This document shows positions 1-7,705 of a DNA stretch of 13,272 nt, in pieces. Positions within the stretch are counted from its first letter, which is position 1; each line of letters opens with the position of its first letter. The position numbers and the translations under genes were made by a program. The DNA is from an uncultured Bacilli bacterium (GTDB taxonomy: Bacteria > Bacillota_I > Bacilli_A > RF39 > UBA660), in NCBI GenBank assembly GCA_934148875.1, contig CAKPDJ010000036.1:1-13272 (forward strand). Direction: 5' to 3'. The notes beneath the pieces are model-generated. The model did not search any database and was not told the origin of the DNA. It saw only the letters and a program-made list of their open reading frames with translations.

Positions 1-276
1 ATATATAGAGCTATCTCCATGCGGATGGTATTTACCCATAATATCACCAACAGAACGAGCTGATTTAACATATGGTTTATCATAAGTATGACGTCCACGA
101 TACATACCATATAAAATTCTTCTCTGTACTGGTTTTAATCCATCTCTAACATCTGGTATCGCACGATCTTGAATTATATATTTAGAATATTTTCCAAAAC
201 GATCTCCCATTATTTCTTCTAAAGTATAATTATAAATTTTCTCAATAATTTCTTTAGTTTCTGCTTTTTTAGCCAT
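1..276 (-). CDS. parC: DNA topoisomerase IV subunit A, N-terminal part (runs off left edge)
   Basis: The visible 92 codons are the start of the A subunit of topoisomerase IV, the DNA-breaking and rejoining subunit that works with ParE to decatenate daughter chromosomes. The sequence carries the family block QDRAIPDVRDGLKPVQRRIL (residues about 36-55) and the quinolone-determining loop HPHGDSSIY (84-92). The text FGKYSKYIIQDRAIPD is closer to ParC than to GyrA, which has SRALPDVRDGLKPVHRRIL, and the parE gene upstream agrees. The catalytic tyrosine and C-terminal pinwheel lie outside the window. The serine after HPHGD, often changed in quinolone-resistant strains, is the wild-type residue here; the neighbouring acidic site is cut off. 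The ATG at 276 follows AAGAG and lies 15 bp from the stop of the preceding gene, so it is probably co-transcribed with parE. Confidence 0.95.
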   Translation of the reverse strand, partial: MAKKAETKEIIEKIYNYTLEEIMGDRFGKYSKYIIQDRAIPDVRDGLKPVQRRILYGMYRGRHTYDKPYVKSARSVGDIMGKYHPHGDSSIY

Positions 277-291
277 ACTGCATCACTCTTT

Positions 292-795
292 CTAAATAGT
301 AATTTTCCTAATATAATATCTATCAATATTACCCATAATCTTTATATTTTGTTTATGATCAAGAGTAATCAAATGCTCCCTACATTTACTAAACACTTTA
401 AGATCACGGTAATCATAATAATTTTCTACTAACAAATCAATAATAAGATCTGTATAATGTATTTTTACCTTTTCTTCATAAATAGAATTAGTAACCACAT
501 TGTCTATTATATCACTAACATCAACCAAGTCCTTTATTTCTTTTAAATGACGATATCTATTATCAGTTAAATATAATATTTCTTCAACACAATCACGTTT
601 AGTATATTTTTCCTTTAATTCAAGAAATTTATTTTTTTTATCTCGTGAATATATTTCTTTTAAAATAATTTCCTTATTATTAGATAAAATAGCCTCATAC
701 AATTTACCAATTGGCATCTTATTATGTGTTATTAAATAGAAAATATTCAAACTATAACGATTAATAATTTCTAATATTCTTTTATGTGAGGTCAT
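292..795 (-). CDS. Hypothetical protein between parE and parC (167 aa)
   Basis: I do not recognise this protein. It is 167 residues, lysine- and isoleucine-rich, with no signal peptide or membrane segment, no conserved Cys/His cluster and no nucleotide-binding motif that I can see. It looks like a soluble cytoplasmic protein of mixed helices and strands. Its ATG at 795 is preceded by AGAAGG with about 6 nt spacing, and that ribosome binding site lies right after the parE stop (17 bp gap). The stop is 15 bp before parC, so it should be translated from the same message as both topoisomerase IV subunits. In the Bacilli I know parE and parC are adjacent, so the insertion is unusual. Base composition matches the neighbours and does not signal recent transfer. 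A role with topoisomerase IV is only an inference from position. Confidence 0.8.
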   Translation of the reverse strand: MTSHKRILEIINRYSLNIFYLITHNKMPIGKLYEAILSNNKEIILKEIYSRDKKNKFLELKEKYTKRDCVEEILYLTDNRYRHLKEIKDLVDVSDIIDNVVTNSIYEEKVKIHYTDLIIDLLVENYYDYRDLKVFSKCREHLITLDHKQNIKIMGNIDRYYIRKITI

Positions 796-812
796 ATGAG
801 GCCTTCTTTCTA

Positions 813-2726
813 CTACTTTTTCATTTCTATTTGATAGTCATCTTCTAGTGAGAAAACAACATTTTCATCAATCCAATTCTTTCTAGGTTCTACATTATCA
901 CCCATTAAAACACTAACTCTTTTTTCTGCTAATAAAGCATCTTCAATGGTAACACGAATTAAGCTTCTAGTACCTGGATTCATTGTTGTCTCAGCAAGCT
1001 GATCAGCATTCATTTCACCAAGTCCTTTATAACGTTGAACATCGCATTTCTTGCCCTTAGTTATTTCTTTCATTTCTTCTACTGAATATGCATATATATG
1101 TTCTTTTCCAGTTTTTATTAGAAATAAAGGTGGTAACGCAATATAAAGTCTACCAGCTTCAATTAACGGTCTCATATAACGATAGAAAAATGTCATTAAT
1201 AAACATTGAATATGTGCTCCATCATCATCAGCATCGGTCATGATAATAACTTTATTATATTCAGCTTCTTCGATATCAAAATTAGGTCCAACTCCAGCTC
1301 CTATGGTATAAATCATAGTATTAATTTCTTCATTTTTAAAGATATCTTCCATTTTCGTCTTTTCAGTATTTAATACTTTACCGCGAAGTGGAAGAATAGC
1401 CTGAAATCTTCTATCTCTGCCTTGTTTTGCAGATCCACCTGCCGAATCTCCTTCTACAATAAATAACTCTTTATGAGTTTTATCCTTAGACTGAGCTGGT
1501 GTAAGTTTACCAGACAAGGCTCTTTCTTTTGGATTCTTACTTTTACCCTTACGAGCTTCTTCTCTAGCTTTTCTAGCAGCATCTGCTGCCATTTTACTTT
1601 TTAAAGCCTTTTCTATTATATCAGTAGCTATTTTTTTATTCTCTTCTAAGAAGTAACCAAGTTTTTCAGTAACTAACGCTTCCACTGCTGTACGTGCTTG
1701 AGGAGTACCAAGTTTGCCTTTAGTTTGGCCCTCAAATTGAAGTAAATCTTCAGGTACTTTCAAAGAAATTATAGCTGTAAGACCCTCTCTTACATTAGGA
1801 CCCTCAAAAGCTTTATCTTTTCCTTTTATATAATTATTATTCTTAGCATAGTCATTAAACACTCTAGTTAGTGCTGTTTTAAAACCAACCTCATGACTAC
1901 CACCATCACTAGTTTTAACATTATTAACAAATGAAATAATACTTTCATTATATGTATCTGTATACTGCATAGCTATTTCTATTTCAATTCTATCTTTAAC
2001 ACCCTCAAATGAAATAACATTGTGAAGTGGTGTTCTATCTTCATTTAAGTAATTAACGAAAGCAACCAATCCATCTTCATAATGATAAGTTTCACTTTTT
2101 TCATCCTCTTCATCAACCACTTCAATAGTTAAACCTTTTAATAAGAAGGCGGATTCTTGCATTCTCTCACATATAGTAGTGAAAGAAAAAGTAGTTGTTG
2201 AAAATATTTCATCATCTGGTAAAAAGCGAACTGTTGTACCCGTTTTAGAAGTAGTTCCAATTTCTTTTAATGGTACATCAACTTTACCACCATCTTTAAA
2301 ACGAATAAAGTATTCTTTTTTATCTCTTTTAATAGTTACTTCCATCCATTTTGATAATGCATTAACTACACTACCACCAACACCATGTAAACCACCAGAA
2401 ACTTTATATCCAGCTTCTTCAAATTTACCACCAGCATGAAGTACTGTATAAATAACTTCAGGTGTAGGCTTACCAGATGCATGCATTCCAGTAGGTACAC
2501 CACGTCCATGATCTTCAACACTAATACTTTTATCTTTATGAATAATAATTTTAATATAGTCACCATAGCCATTAATAACTTCATCAATGGCATTATCAAC
2601 TATTTCCCATACTAAATGGTGAAGTCCTCTTTTATCCGTTGATCCAATATACATACCAGGTCTTTTTCTAACCGCCTCAAGACCTTCTAATATTTTAATT
2701 GAACTTTCATCATATTTAACTGCCAT
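813..2726 (-). CDS. parE: DNA topoisomerase IV subunit B
   Basis: ATPase subunit of topoisomerase IV, a type IIA topoisomerase that unlinks replicated chromosomes. From the ATG at 2726 the protein is 637 aa, close to B. subtilis ParE. In order: GHKL ATPase domain (about 1-220) with EGLEAVRKRPGMYIG, catalytic E41 and Mg-binding N45 in EIVDNAIDE, and GGLHGVGGSVVNALS (111-125); transducer domain with the QTK loop (334-336) that senses ATP; TOPRIM domain with EGDSAGG (425-431), PLRGK and the metal-binding DADDDG (498-503); and the C-terminal RYKGLGEMNADQL. It follows ParE rather than GyrB throughout, for example GKPTPEVIYTVLHAGGKFEE. A GTG three codons upstream (2735) would extend the ORF, but the GGAG at 2737-2740 is only 1 nt from it and 10 nt from the ATG, so I prefer the ATG. 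It heads the parE-orf167-parC run. Confidence 0.97.
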   Translation of the reverse strand: MAVKYDESSIKILEGLEAVRKRPGMYIGSTDKRGLHHLVWEIVDNAIDEVINGYGDYIKIIIHKDKSISVEDHGRGVPTGMHASGKPTPEVIYTVLHAGGKFEEAGYKVSGGLHGVGGSVVNALSKWMEVTIKRDKKEYFIRFKDGGKVDVPLKEIGTTSKTGTTVRFLPDDEIFSTTTFSFTTICERMQESAFLLKGLTIEVVDEEDEKSETYHYEDGLVAFVNYLNEDRTPLHNVISFEGVKDRIEIEIAMQYTDTYNESIISFVNNVKTSDGGSHEVGFKTALTRVFNDYAKNNNYIKGKDKAFEGPNVREGLTAIISLKVPEDLLQFEGQTKGKLGTPQARTAVEALVTEKLGYFLEENKKIATDIIEKALKSKMAADAARKAREEARKGKSKNPKERALSGKLTPAQSKDKTHKELFIVEGDSAGGSAKQGRDRRFQAILPLRGKVLNTEKTKMEDIFKNEEINTMIYTIGAGVGPNFDIEEAEYNKVIIMTDADDDGAHIQCLLMTFFYRYMRPLIEAGRLYIALPPLFLIKTGKEHIYAYSVEEMKEITKGKKCDVQRYKGLGEMNADQLAETTMNPGTRSLIRVTIEDALLAEKRVSVLMGDNVEPRKNWIDENVVFSLEDDYQIEMKK

Positions 2727-2746
2727 AGTCTTCACACTCCTACACT

Positions 2747-2755
2747 ATTATAACA
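2747..2755 (-). promoter_or_regulatory. Possible extended -10 promoter of parE
   Basis: On the minus strand this reads TGTTATAAT, a perfect TGn extended -10 with consensus TATAAT; no good -35 is seen 17 nt upstream. It sits between the terminator of the preceding gene and parE. The predicted start of transcription (about 2740) would fall on the ribosome binding site, giving a message of almost no leader, so the exact role is uncertain. Confidence 0.45.
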
Positions 2756-2767
2756 AACATTTCTTAT

Positions 2768-2808
2768 AAAAAAAAGAAATTGGACATTTATTTGACATTC
2801 CAATTCTT
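2768..2808 (-). terminator. Intrinsic terminator of the phosphohexomutase gene
   Basis: On the minus strand the arms AAGAATTGGA and TCCAATTTCTT pair (about 10 bp with one bulged base) around a 14-nt loop and are followed by eight T. It lies about 40 bp after the phosphohexomutase stop and just before the parE promoter candidate, separating the two transcription units. Confidence 0.75.
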
Positions 2809-2849
2809 ATTTTGGACCACTTTTACCATTTTATTAATAACACAAACTA

Positions 2850-4226
2850 TTACTTATTATACATTTCTATTAAACTCATAAATGTATCTTTTAATTTATC
2901 ACGTATTTCTTCAGTTTTTCCTTCAAAACGTGCCGTAATATTAGGACCAGTATTACTAAAGCGAACAAGAGCCCAACCATCATCAAGTTCAATTCTAACA
3001 CCATCAAGTTCAATAGTTTTAAAATTATTTTGGTGACAGTATTCTTTTATTTTCTCAACAACCTCTTTTTTCTTAGTATCTGTAGAAGGAATTTTTATTT
3101 CTGGCGTTGAATAATATATGTTAATGCCTTCTAATAACTCACTAACTGTTTTATCAGTATTACTTAATATTTCTACCATACGAAGTCCAGCATACATTCC
3201 AGAATCAAAGCCTAAAAATTTATCTCTAAAATAAACATGGCCACTGAATTCACCACCAAAGATACAATCTTTATCGCGTGTTTCAGCTTTTGTATATGAA
3301 TTTCCTGTTCTGCAAATAACAGGAGTACCACCTAACCTTTCTATTTCCTCAGTTAAAGCCTTACTACATTTAACATCATATAAAATACGTTTATTTTCAT
3401 TTGCAGGAATTAAGCTACGTGCAACTATTATCATAAATTTATCAGCTGGAACATAATTACCATTTTCATCTATAATACCAACTCTATCACCATCACCATC
3501 AAAAGCTATTCCAACATCAGCTTTTAATTCTTTAACTGTATTTTTTAAAACCGTTAAATTTTCTTCCACTGCAGGATCAGGATGATGATTAGGGAAAGTT
3601 GCATCACTTTTTCCATATAACACTACCAAATCTTCACCAATTAAATTATATATTTCAGGTGCAAAAAAAGATGTTGTTCCATTACCACAATCAATTACCA
3701 CTTTTAGTTTCTTATTCTGATTTATATGAACAGATGAAAGTAATAATTTATAATAGTCTTCTTTAATATCTAGTAATGATAGCATTCCATTACCAACATC
3801 ATAATTGCCTTCTAATAAAAAGTTCAAAAATTCTTGAATCATTTCCCCCTTAGCATTTCCTCTTTCATCAAAAGAAAACTTAAAACCATTATCATCTTTA
3901 GGATTATGACTAGCCGTCACCATTACCCCAGCCGGTATATGTTCTCTTATGCATGCAAAATAAAACATAGGTGTTGTAACAAGTCCTAAATTAATTACAT
4001 TAATACCTGTTTCCAAAATACCTTTAATTAAAGCATTAGTTAAGCTATCCGAAGAAAGTCTATTATCATGCCCAACTATACAAGTATTCTGATTAAATCT
4101 TTTAATATAAGTTCCATAAGCCTTACCAAAAGTATAACTTATATCCTCATTCAAATCAGTAGGATAAACTCCTCTTACATCATATTCTCTAAATATATTT
4201 GGATTAATATTTTTCGTTAATTCCAT
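2850..4226 (-). CDS. Phosphomannomutase/phosphoglucomutase (alpha-D-phosphohexomutase)
   Basis: Interconverts the 1- and 6-phosphates of hexoses (mannose and/or glucose) through a phosphoserine enzyme, feeding nucleotide-sugar synthesis for cell-envelope polymers in the cytoplasm. At 458 aa it has normal ManB/AlgC-type length with the four-domain layout. The catalytic serine is S106 in VTASHNP, the Mg-binding loop is DGDGDR (243-248), the sugar-specificity loop is GGEFSGH (324-330), and the phosphate-binding loop of domain 4 is RFSNTGPNITARFE (422-435). The N-terminal IFREYDVRGVYP is also typical. The GEFSGH form fits the PMM/PGM group better than phosphoglucosamine mutase (GlmM), but substrate preference cannot be decided from sequence. 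The ATG at 4226 follows GGGAGAGG with 6 nt spacing. It has its own promoter and terminator candidates, so it is probably monocistronic. Confidence 0.93.
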   Translation of the reverse strand: MELTKNINPNIFREYDVRGVYPTDLNEDISYTFGKAYGTYIKRFNQNTCIVGHDNRLSSDSLTNALIKGILETGINVINLGLVTTPMFYFACIREHIPAGVMVTASHNPKDDNGFKFSFDERGNAKGEMIQEFLNFLLEGNYDVGNGMLSLLDIKEDYYKLLLSSVHINQNKKLKVVIDCGNGTTSFFAPEIYNLIGEDLVVLYGKSDATFPNHHPDPAVEENLTVLKNTVKELKADVGIAFDGDGDRVGIIDENGNYVPADKFMIIVARSLIPANENKRILYDVKCSKALTEEIERLGGTPVICRTGNSYTKAETRDKDCIFGGEFSGHVYFRDKFLGFDSGMYAGLRMVEILSNTDKTVSELLEGINIYYSTPEIKIPSTDTKKKEVVEKIKEYCHQNNFKTIELDGVRIELDDGWALVRFSNTGPNITARFEGKTEEIRDKLKDTFMSLIEMYNK

Positions 4227-4252
4227 ATCTAACCTCTCCCTATCATATAAAC

Positions 4253-4261
4253 ATTATATCA
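4253..4261 (-). promoter_or_regulatory. Extended -10 promoter of the phosphohexomutase gene
   Basis: The minus strand reads TGATATAAT, a TGn extended -10 with consensus TATAAT, placing a start near 4246 and leaving a leader of about 20 nt that contains the ribosome binding site. No clear -35; the upstream DNA is the T-tract of the yneF terminator. Confidence 0.6.
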
Positions 4262-4267
4262 TTTTAA

Positions 4268-4303
4268 CCAAAAAATAAAAAGTACATTTTTACATGTACT
4301 TTT
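4268..4303 (-). terminator. Intrinsic terminator overlapping the end of yneF
   Basis: A perfect 10-bp stem (AAAAGTACAT with ATGTACTTTT, + strand 4278-4287 and 4294-4303) around a 6-nt loop, followed on the minus strand by TTTTTATTTTTT. The yneF stop codon lies inside the loop and the last codons of yneF form the 5' arm. Confidence 0.85.
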
Positions 4304-4505
4304 CCATTGATTTCATCATTTGATTAACTTGCTTTTGACTTGGTTTTCTACCCATCTGTGTCATTAATGCCTTAATCATTTCCTCATTAATAGGTGGATT
4401 CTTTTTTAAATATTTCATCATATATTTACGAGCTATAAAAAAGCCAATCACAGCACCAACTATTAATAATCCAACTACTTTCAATATATCTAAAAACATT
4501 TCCAT
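4290..4505 (-). CDS. yneF: YneF family (UPF0154) single-pass membrane protein
   Basis: Small membrane protein of a family widespread in Bacilli; its role is not known. From the ATG at 4505 it is 71 aa: an N-terminal membrane helix (VVGLLIVGAVIGFFIARKYM, roughly residues 9-28), then the very characteristic cytoplasmic part YLKKNPPINEEMIKALM and MGRKPSQKQVNQMMKSM. The FFIARKYM...KNPPINE...MGxKPSQK pattern is the family signature. A GTG at 4514 would add three residues, but AGGAG (4516-4520) is 1 nt from it and 10 nt from the ATG, so the ATG is preferred. It follows sirA by about 40 bp, the order tkt-sirA(yneE)-yneF being that of B. subtilis. Confidence 0.9.
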   Translation of the reverse strand: MEMFLDILKVVGLLIVGAVIGFFIARKYMMKYLKKNPPINEEMIKALMTQMGRKPSQKQVNQMMKSMEKYM

Positions 4506-4526
4506 ATATCTCACGCTCCTACCAAT

Positions 4527-4555
4527 ATTCTACTAAAAGTTTATGTATTAGACAA
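4527..4555 (-). promoter_or_regulatory. Possible sigma-A promoter of yneF
   Basis: TTGTCT, a 17-bp spacer and TAGAAT on the minus strand. The -35 overlaps the sirA stop region. As for parE, the predicted start falls near the ribosome binding site, so yneF may instead be read from upstream. Confidence 0.35.
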
Positions 4556-4973
4556 GCATTTTAATATCATTTAACCAAAAATAATCTAGTTTTTCAAAAT
4601 CACATGCAAAATATTCATCACCCAAAGAATCAATGATATTAAAAAAAGAAGTATAATTATTATTAGTATTAACGTAAATATATGCATTTTTAATAGTTAA
4701 AATACTAACTTCATCCTTATATAAATTATTAATAATATGTTCCTCTTTATTCTTAGAATAAACCATTTCATTATGATATCTTATATAAATTTCTCTATCC
4801 AGTTTATCTTTATCAATTTTCATAGTTAACTGATTAAAAAGATTAAAACCATAACTAGCATCACATCTCTTCATATAATATAAATGTTTTAAAACATTAA
4901 ATAAACTGCTAGGACTATCCCTATACAAATTAACAAACTCTCTTTTTATTCTAAAAATATAATAATTTCTCAT
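4548..4973 (-). CDS. sirA: SirA-like inhibitor of replication initiation (DnaA-binding)
   Basis: In B. subtilis SirA binds DnaA domain I and blocks new rounds of replication when cells commit to sporulation. The 141-aa product from the ATG at 4973 matches that family as I recall it. The start MRNYYIFRIKREFVNLY parallels B. subtilis HYYTYLIKEEFANHY, so F13 and Y17 align with the F14 and Y18 reported (from memory) to contact DnaA. Near the end FACDFEKLDYFWLNDIK parallels FLAMDFNSQRYGWLNPVK. Position between tkt and yneF is the B. subtilis position of sirA (yneE). The open frame continues 26 codons upstream to 5051, but that stretch encodes the tkt terminator and overlaps tkt; the ATG at 4973 follows GGTGA at 5 nt spacing, so it is the better start. 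No Spo0A box is clear upstream. Family assignment is by recalled alignment plus synteny. Confidence 0.8.
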   Translation of the reverse strand: MRNYYIFRIKREFVNLYRDSPSSLFNVLKHLYYMKRCDASYGFNLFNQLTMKIDKDKLDREIYIRYHNEMVYSKNKEEHIINNLYKDEVSILTIKNAYIYVNTNNNYTSFFNIIDSLGDEYFACDFEKLDYFWLNDIKMLV

Positions 4974-4997
4974 TACAATCACCATTAATAATATAAT

Positions 4998-5027
4998 AAA
5001 AAGTGGCATCGCATTCTGCCACTTTTT
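4998..5027 (-). terminator. Intrinsic terminator of tkt
   Basis: A perfect 11-bp stem (AAAAAGTGGCA with TGCCACTTTTT) with an 8-nt loop, starting 5 bp after the tkt stop; the minus-strand tail continues TTTTTATTATATTATT. It separates tkt from sirA, which begins only 25 bp further on. Read-through or a weak promoter would be needed to express sirA. Confidence 0.85.
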
Positions 5028-5031
5028 GTCG

Positions 5032-7020
5032 TTAATGTAATAATTTTTCAATTTTATCAGCTATTTTTTCCTTAGTAAAACCAAAATATTCTAAGATTTG
5101 TTCCTTATCACCACTAAGACCAAACTGATTAACTGTAAATAAATGTTCTTCATTATTAGTAAACTGATACCAACTATAAGATGAAGAAGCTTCTATCACA
5201 AAGACCTTAGTATCATTAGGTACTATATCCTCTTGATAAGATTTTTTCTGTTTCTTAAATAATTCAATAGAAGGCATACTAACTACTCTAATATTAAATC
5301 CCTTTTCAGTTAAAATATCAGAAACATCTAAGGCAAGATCAACCTCTTCACCAGTAGAAATAATAACAGCATCTAATTCTTTGTCTTCTTTTTTAATTAT
5401 ATATGCCCCTTTACTAACATCATTAATACTAGTATTCGTTTTGATTTTAGTTTTATTTCTACCTAGAATAATAGCACTAGGGCCATTCTTTTTACTGCAA
5501 ACATATTTATAAGTACCAATAATTTCATTAACATCACACGGTCTAAATACTTCCAAATTTGGTATAGAACGTAGAGATACTAATTGTTCAACAGCTTCAT
5601 GACTAGCACCATCCTTCCCTACACTAATAGAATCATGAGAAAAGATGTATATATTAGCTAAATTCATCATACTAGCAAGTCTTATAGAAGGTTTCATATA
5701 ATCTGAAAAAGCCAAATAAGTAGAACCAAAATTACGAATGCCAGCTAAACTAATACCATTCATAATAGCACCCATTGCATGTTCTCTAACTCCATAATTT
5801 ATATTTCTACCAGTTAAATTATCACTAGAATAATCAGTACAATCATAAAGTTTAGTAAGGATAGAACTACTAAGATCAGCTGAACCACCTATAAATAACT
5901 CATTATCTTTAGCAATAGAATTTAACACCTTAGAAGAAGATTCTCTTAAGTTTTCTTCATAAACGTCATCTAATTCATAACTAATATTAATATTATCAAT
6001 TGATAAATCATTGTTTCTAATTTTAACTAATTCATTTTGAATATCATTAGGTAACTTATTAAACTCGTCTTGCCATTTATCATAGTCAGGAATAACTCTT
6101 TCGCTAATCATATCTTGCATGACTTGAACACATTCGCCACTAACAGTAAACGGTATATCACGAATACCAATTTTATTTTTAATATTTGTAATGTCATCAT
6201 CAGTTAAAGGTGTACCATGAACAGTATTAGTTTTCTCCCATTTAGAATATTTTCCAATTGTAGTATTAGTAATAATAGCAGTAGGAAGAGATGAAACTTT
6301 AGCCTTTTTAATAGCTCCATCTATAGTATTAAGATCATTGCCATCAATCGTTAACACATTAAAATTAAGTGAAGTAAAATATTTTTCTATATCCGTATTA
6401 AATGTTTTATTAACTTCCCCATCTAAACAAATATTATTTGAATCATATAAAACTATTAATTTATTTAACTTCAAGGTTCCAGCCAAAGACAAAGCTTCAT
6501 AACTAGCTCCTTCCATTAAATCACCATCACTACACAATACATAAGTATAATAATTAATTATATCAAAGCCTTTTTTATGATAATATTCTCGTAAGTAACT
6601 CTCAGCTAATGCAACACCAACAGCACTAGCAATTCCTTCACCTAAAGGCCCAGTTGTCATATCAACTCCAGGTGTTACTCCATATTCAGGATGTCCAGGT
6701 GTAATAGATTTAAAATTTCTAAAATTTCTTAAATCATCTAGTGAAACATCATATCCAGATAAATACAAAGTTGAATAAAGTAAACTAGAGCCATGTCCGC
6801 AAGACATGATAAAACGATCTCTATTAACCCAAGTACTATCCTTAGGATTACTTTTTAAATGTTTTGCATACACAGTATAAAGTATAGGAGCAGCACCAAG
6901 TGCAATTCCAGGATGTCCACTATTAGCTTCATGTATCATATCAATGCTTAAAGCTCTTAAATTATCAACTATTCTTTCTTCATTAAAGCTATCATTTTGT
7001 TCTTTACTCTTTAAAAACAT
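5032..7020 (-). CDS. tkt: Transketolase
   Basis: Thiamine-diphosphate enzyme that moves two-carbon ketol units between sugar phosphates in the non-oxidative pentose phosphate pathway. The 662-aa length is normal. In order: PP domain with SGHPG (H36), GHGS (H76), GPLGEG (124-129) and the ThDP/Mg motif CSDGDLMEG ... SNN (163-196); Pyr domain with the catalytic glutamate in YGVREHAMG (E413) and the substrate histidines in SHDSISVGKDG and SHEAVEQL (H462, H474); C-terminal transketolase domain from about 530. Where many transketolases have EDGPTHQPVEQL this one has KDGASHEAVEQL, a mild departure that keeps the histidine. The ATG at 7020 has a near-perfect AGGAGG site. It starts 25 bp after the broken surface-protein gene with a hairpin between, and I see no clear promoter of its own. 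Confidence 0.95.
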   Translation of the reverse strand: MFLKSKEQNDSFNEERIVDNLRALSIDMIHEANSGHPGIALGAAPILYTVYAKHLKSNPKDSTWVNRDRFIMSCGHGSSLLYSTLYLSGYDVSLDDLRNFRNFKSITPGHPEYGVTPGVDMTTGPLGEGIASAVGVALAESYLREYYHKKGFDIINYYTYVLCSDGDLMEGASYEALSLAGTLKLNKLIVLYDSNNICLDGEVNKTFNTDIEKYFTSLNFNVLTIDGNDLNTIDGAIKKAKVSSLPTAIITNTTIGKYSKWEKTNTVHGTPLTDDDITNIKNKIGIRDIPFTVSGECVQVMQDMISERVIPDYDKWQDEFNKLPNDIQNELVKIRNNDLSIDNINISYELDDVYEENLRESSSKVLNSIAKDNELFIGGSADLSSSILTKLYDCTDYSSDNLTGRNINYGVREHAMGAIMNGISLAGIRNFGSTYLAFSDYMKPSIRLASMMNLANIYIFSHDSISVGKDGASHEAVEQLVSLRSIPNLEVFRPCDVNEIIGTYKYVCSKKNGPSAIILGRNKTKIKTNTSINDVSKGAYIIKKEDKELDAVIISTGEEVDLALDVSDILTEKGFNIRVVSMPSIELFKKQKKSYQEDIVPNDTKVFVIEASSSYSWYQFTNNEEHLFTVNQFGLSGDKEQILEYFGFTKEKIADKIEKLLH

Positions 7021-7033
7021 AAGTCCTCCTACC

Positions 7034-7061
7034 TAAAAGAAGATGTTATTTAACATCTTCT
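7034..7061 (-). terminator. Hairpin/terminator at the end of the surface-protein gene
   Basis: Minus strand AGAAGATGTT, loop AAAT, AACATCTTCT, then TTTT: a perfect 10-bp stem with a short T-run. The stop codon of the upstream frame lies at the stem-loop junction. The short tail suggests partial termination, which could let some transcription continue into tkt. Confidence 0.6.
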
Positions 7062-7705
7062 GAATTATCATCAAACAAGTTTTCTGATGGTTTATCTTTA
7101 TCAGATAATTCTTCTTTTTTGTATTCCCTTGTTGCAAATAAATCTTCATTAATTATTTCACTTATGTTACCCAAACTTTTATCATCATCTATAGTAACAG
7201 GTAACTCTTCAGAAGTTTTTTTACTACCACCTAACTCTTTTCTTAATTTTTTAGGTGATGTCTTAATGTAAAAATAAATACCAATTCCACCAATAGCAAA
7301 CAATATCAAGCAAGCAAGACTAACAATAGCATATTTTAAAAACCCATCGTCACTATTATCCTTTTTAGTATTAGAATTACCATTATTATTTATATTATCA
7401 GTTGTAGCACCATCTGAAGTAGTATCACTAGATGTAATTATTGAAGTTGGATTTTCGTCTATTGTAACTTTCTTTTCACGTGTAACAATAATTTCATAAG
7501 TTCTACTATTATCATCCTCATCAGTAACAACAGCCTTAATTGTATTTTCCCCTACTTTTAAATTAGTGATACCCGAAATAACAACTTTAGCATTATCATC
7601 CTCAGGTTTTGCATAAACAGTTAAAGTTTCAATTTCATATGGAATATTAGCAGTATATTTTAAATCGTTAGATTTAAATGTTTCATTTAAGGCATAACCA
7701 TTAAT
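7046..7705 (-). pseudogene. 3' remnant of the interrupted surface protein (cadherin-like domain, TM, acidic tail)
   Basis: This frame is directly continuous with the preceding gene: after its TAA (7706-7708) the same frame stays open for 219 codons. It encodes the rest of a second cadherin-like beta-sandwich domain (starting INGYALNETFKSNDLKY, ending RTYEIIVTRE), an S/T/N/D-rich stalk, a membrane helix (FLKYAIVSLACLILFAIGGI, continuing to YFYIK, near 7270-7345), then KKLRKELGG and a roughly 60-residue acidic cytoplasmic tail. There is no in-frame ATG before the membrane segment and no ribosome binding site; a TTG at 7309 is inside the helix. So this part is made only if the TAA is read through, and it is best treated as the cut-off end of one gene of 449 codons (8392 down to 7046). 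The lack of any second stop in such AT-rich DNA says the break is recent, tolerated, or a sequencing error. Confidence 0.8.

Noticed and set aside
1..26. Quinolone-resistance change in ParC
   Set aside because: The visible loop HPHGDSSIY is wild type; the second hot spot lies outside the window.
2179..3036. Plus-strand and alternate-frame open frames within parE and the phosphohexomutase
   Set aside because: They lie opposite strongly conserved coding sequence, have low-complexity translations and no ribosome binding site; they are shadows.
5024..5035. Possible Spo0A box (TTTGTCG) near the tkt stop, upstream of sirA
   Set aside because: Only a partial match to TTTGTCGAA and it overlaps the tkt end and terminator; too weak to call.
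7046..7309. The 87-aa frame as a separate gene
   Set aside because: Its first codon is a TTG inside the membrane helix with no ribosome binding site; the frame continues upstream to the TAA at 7706.
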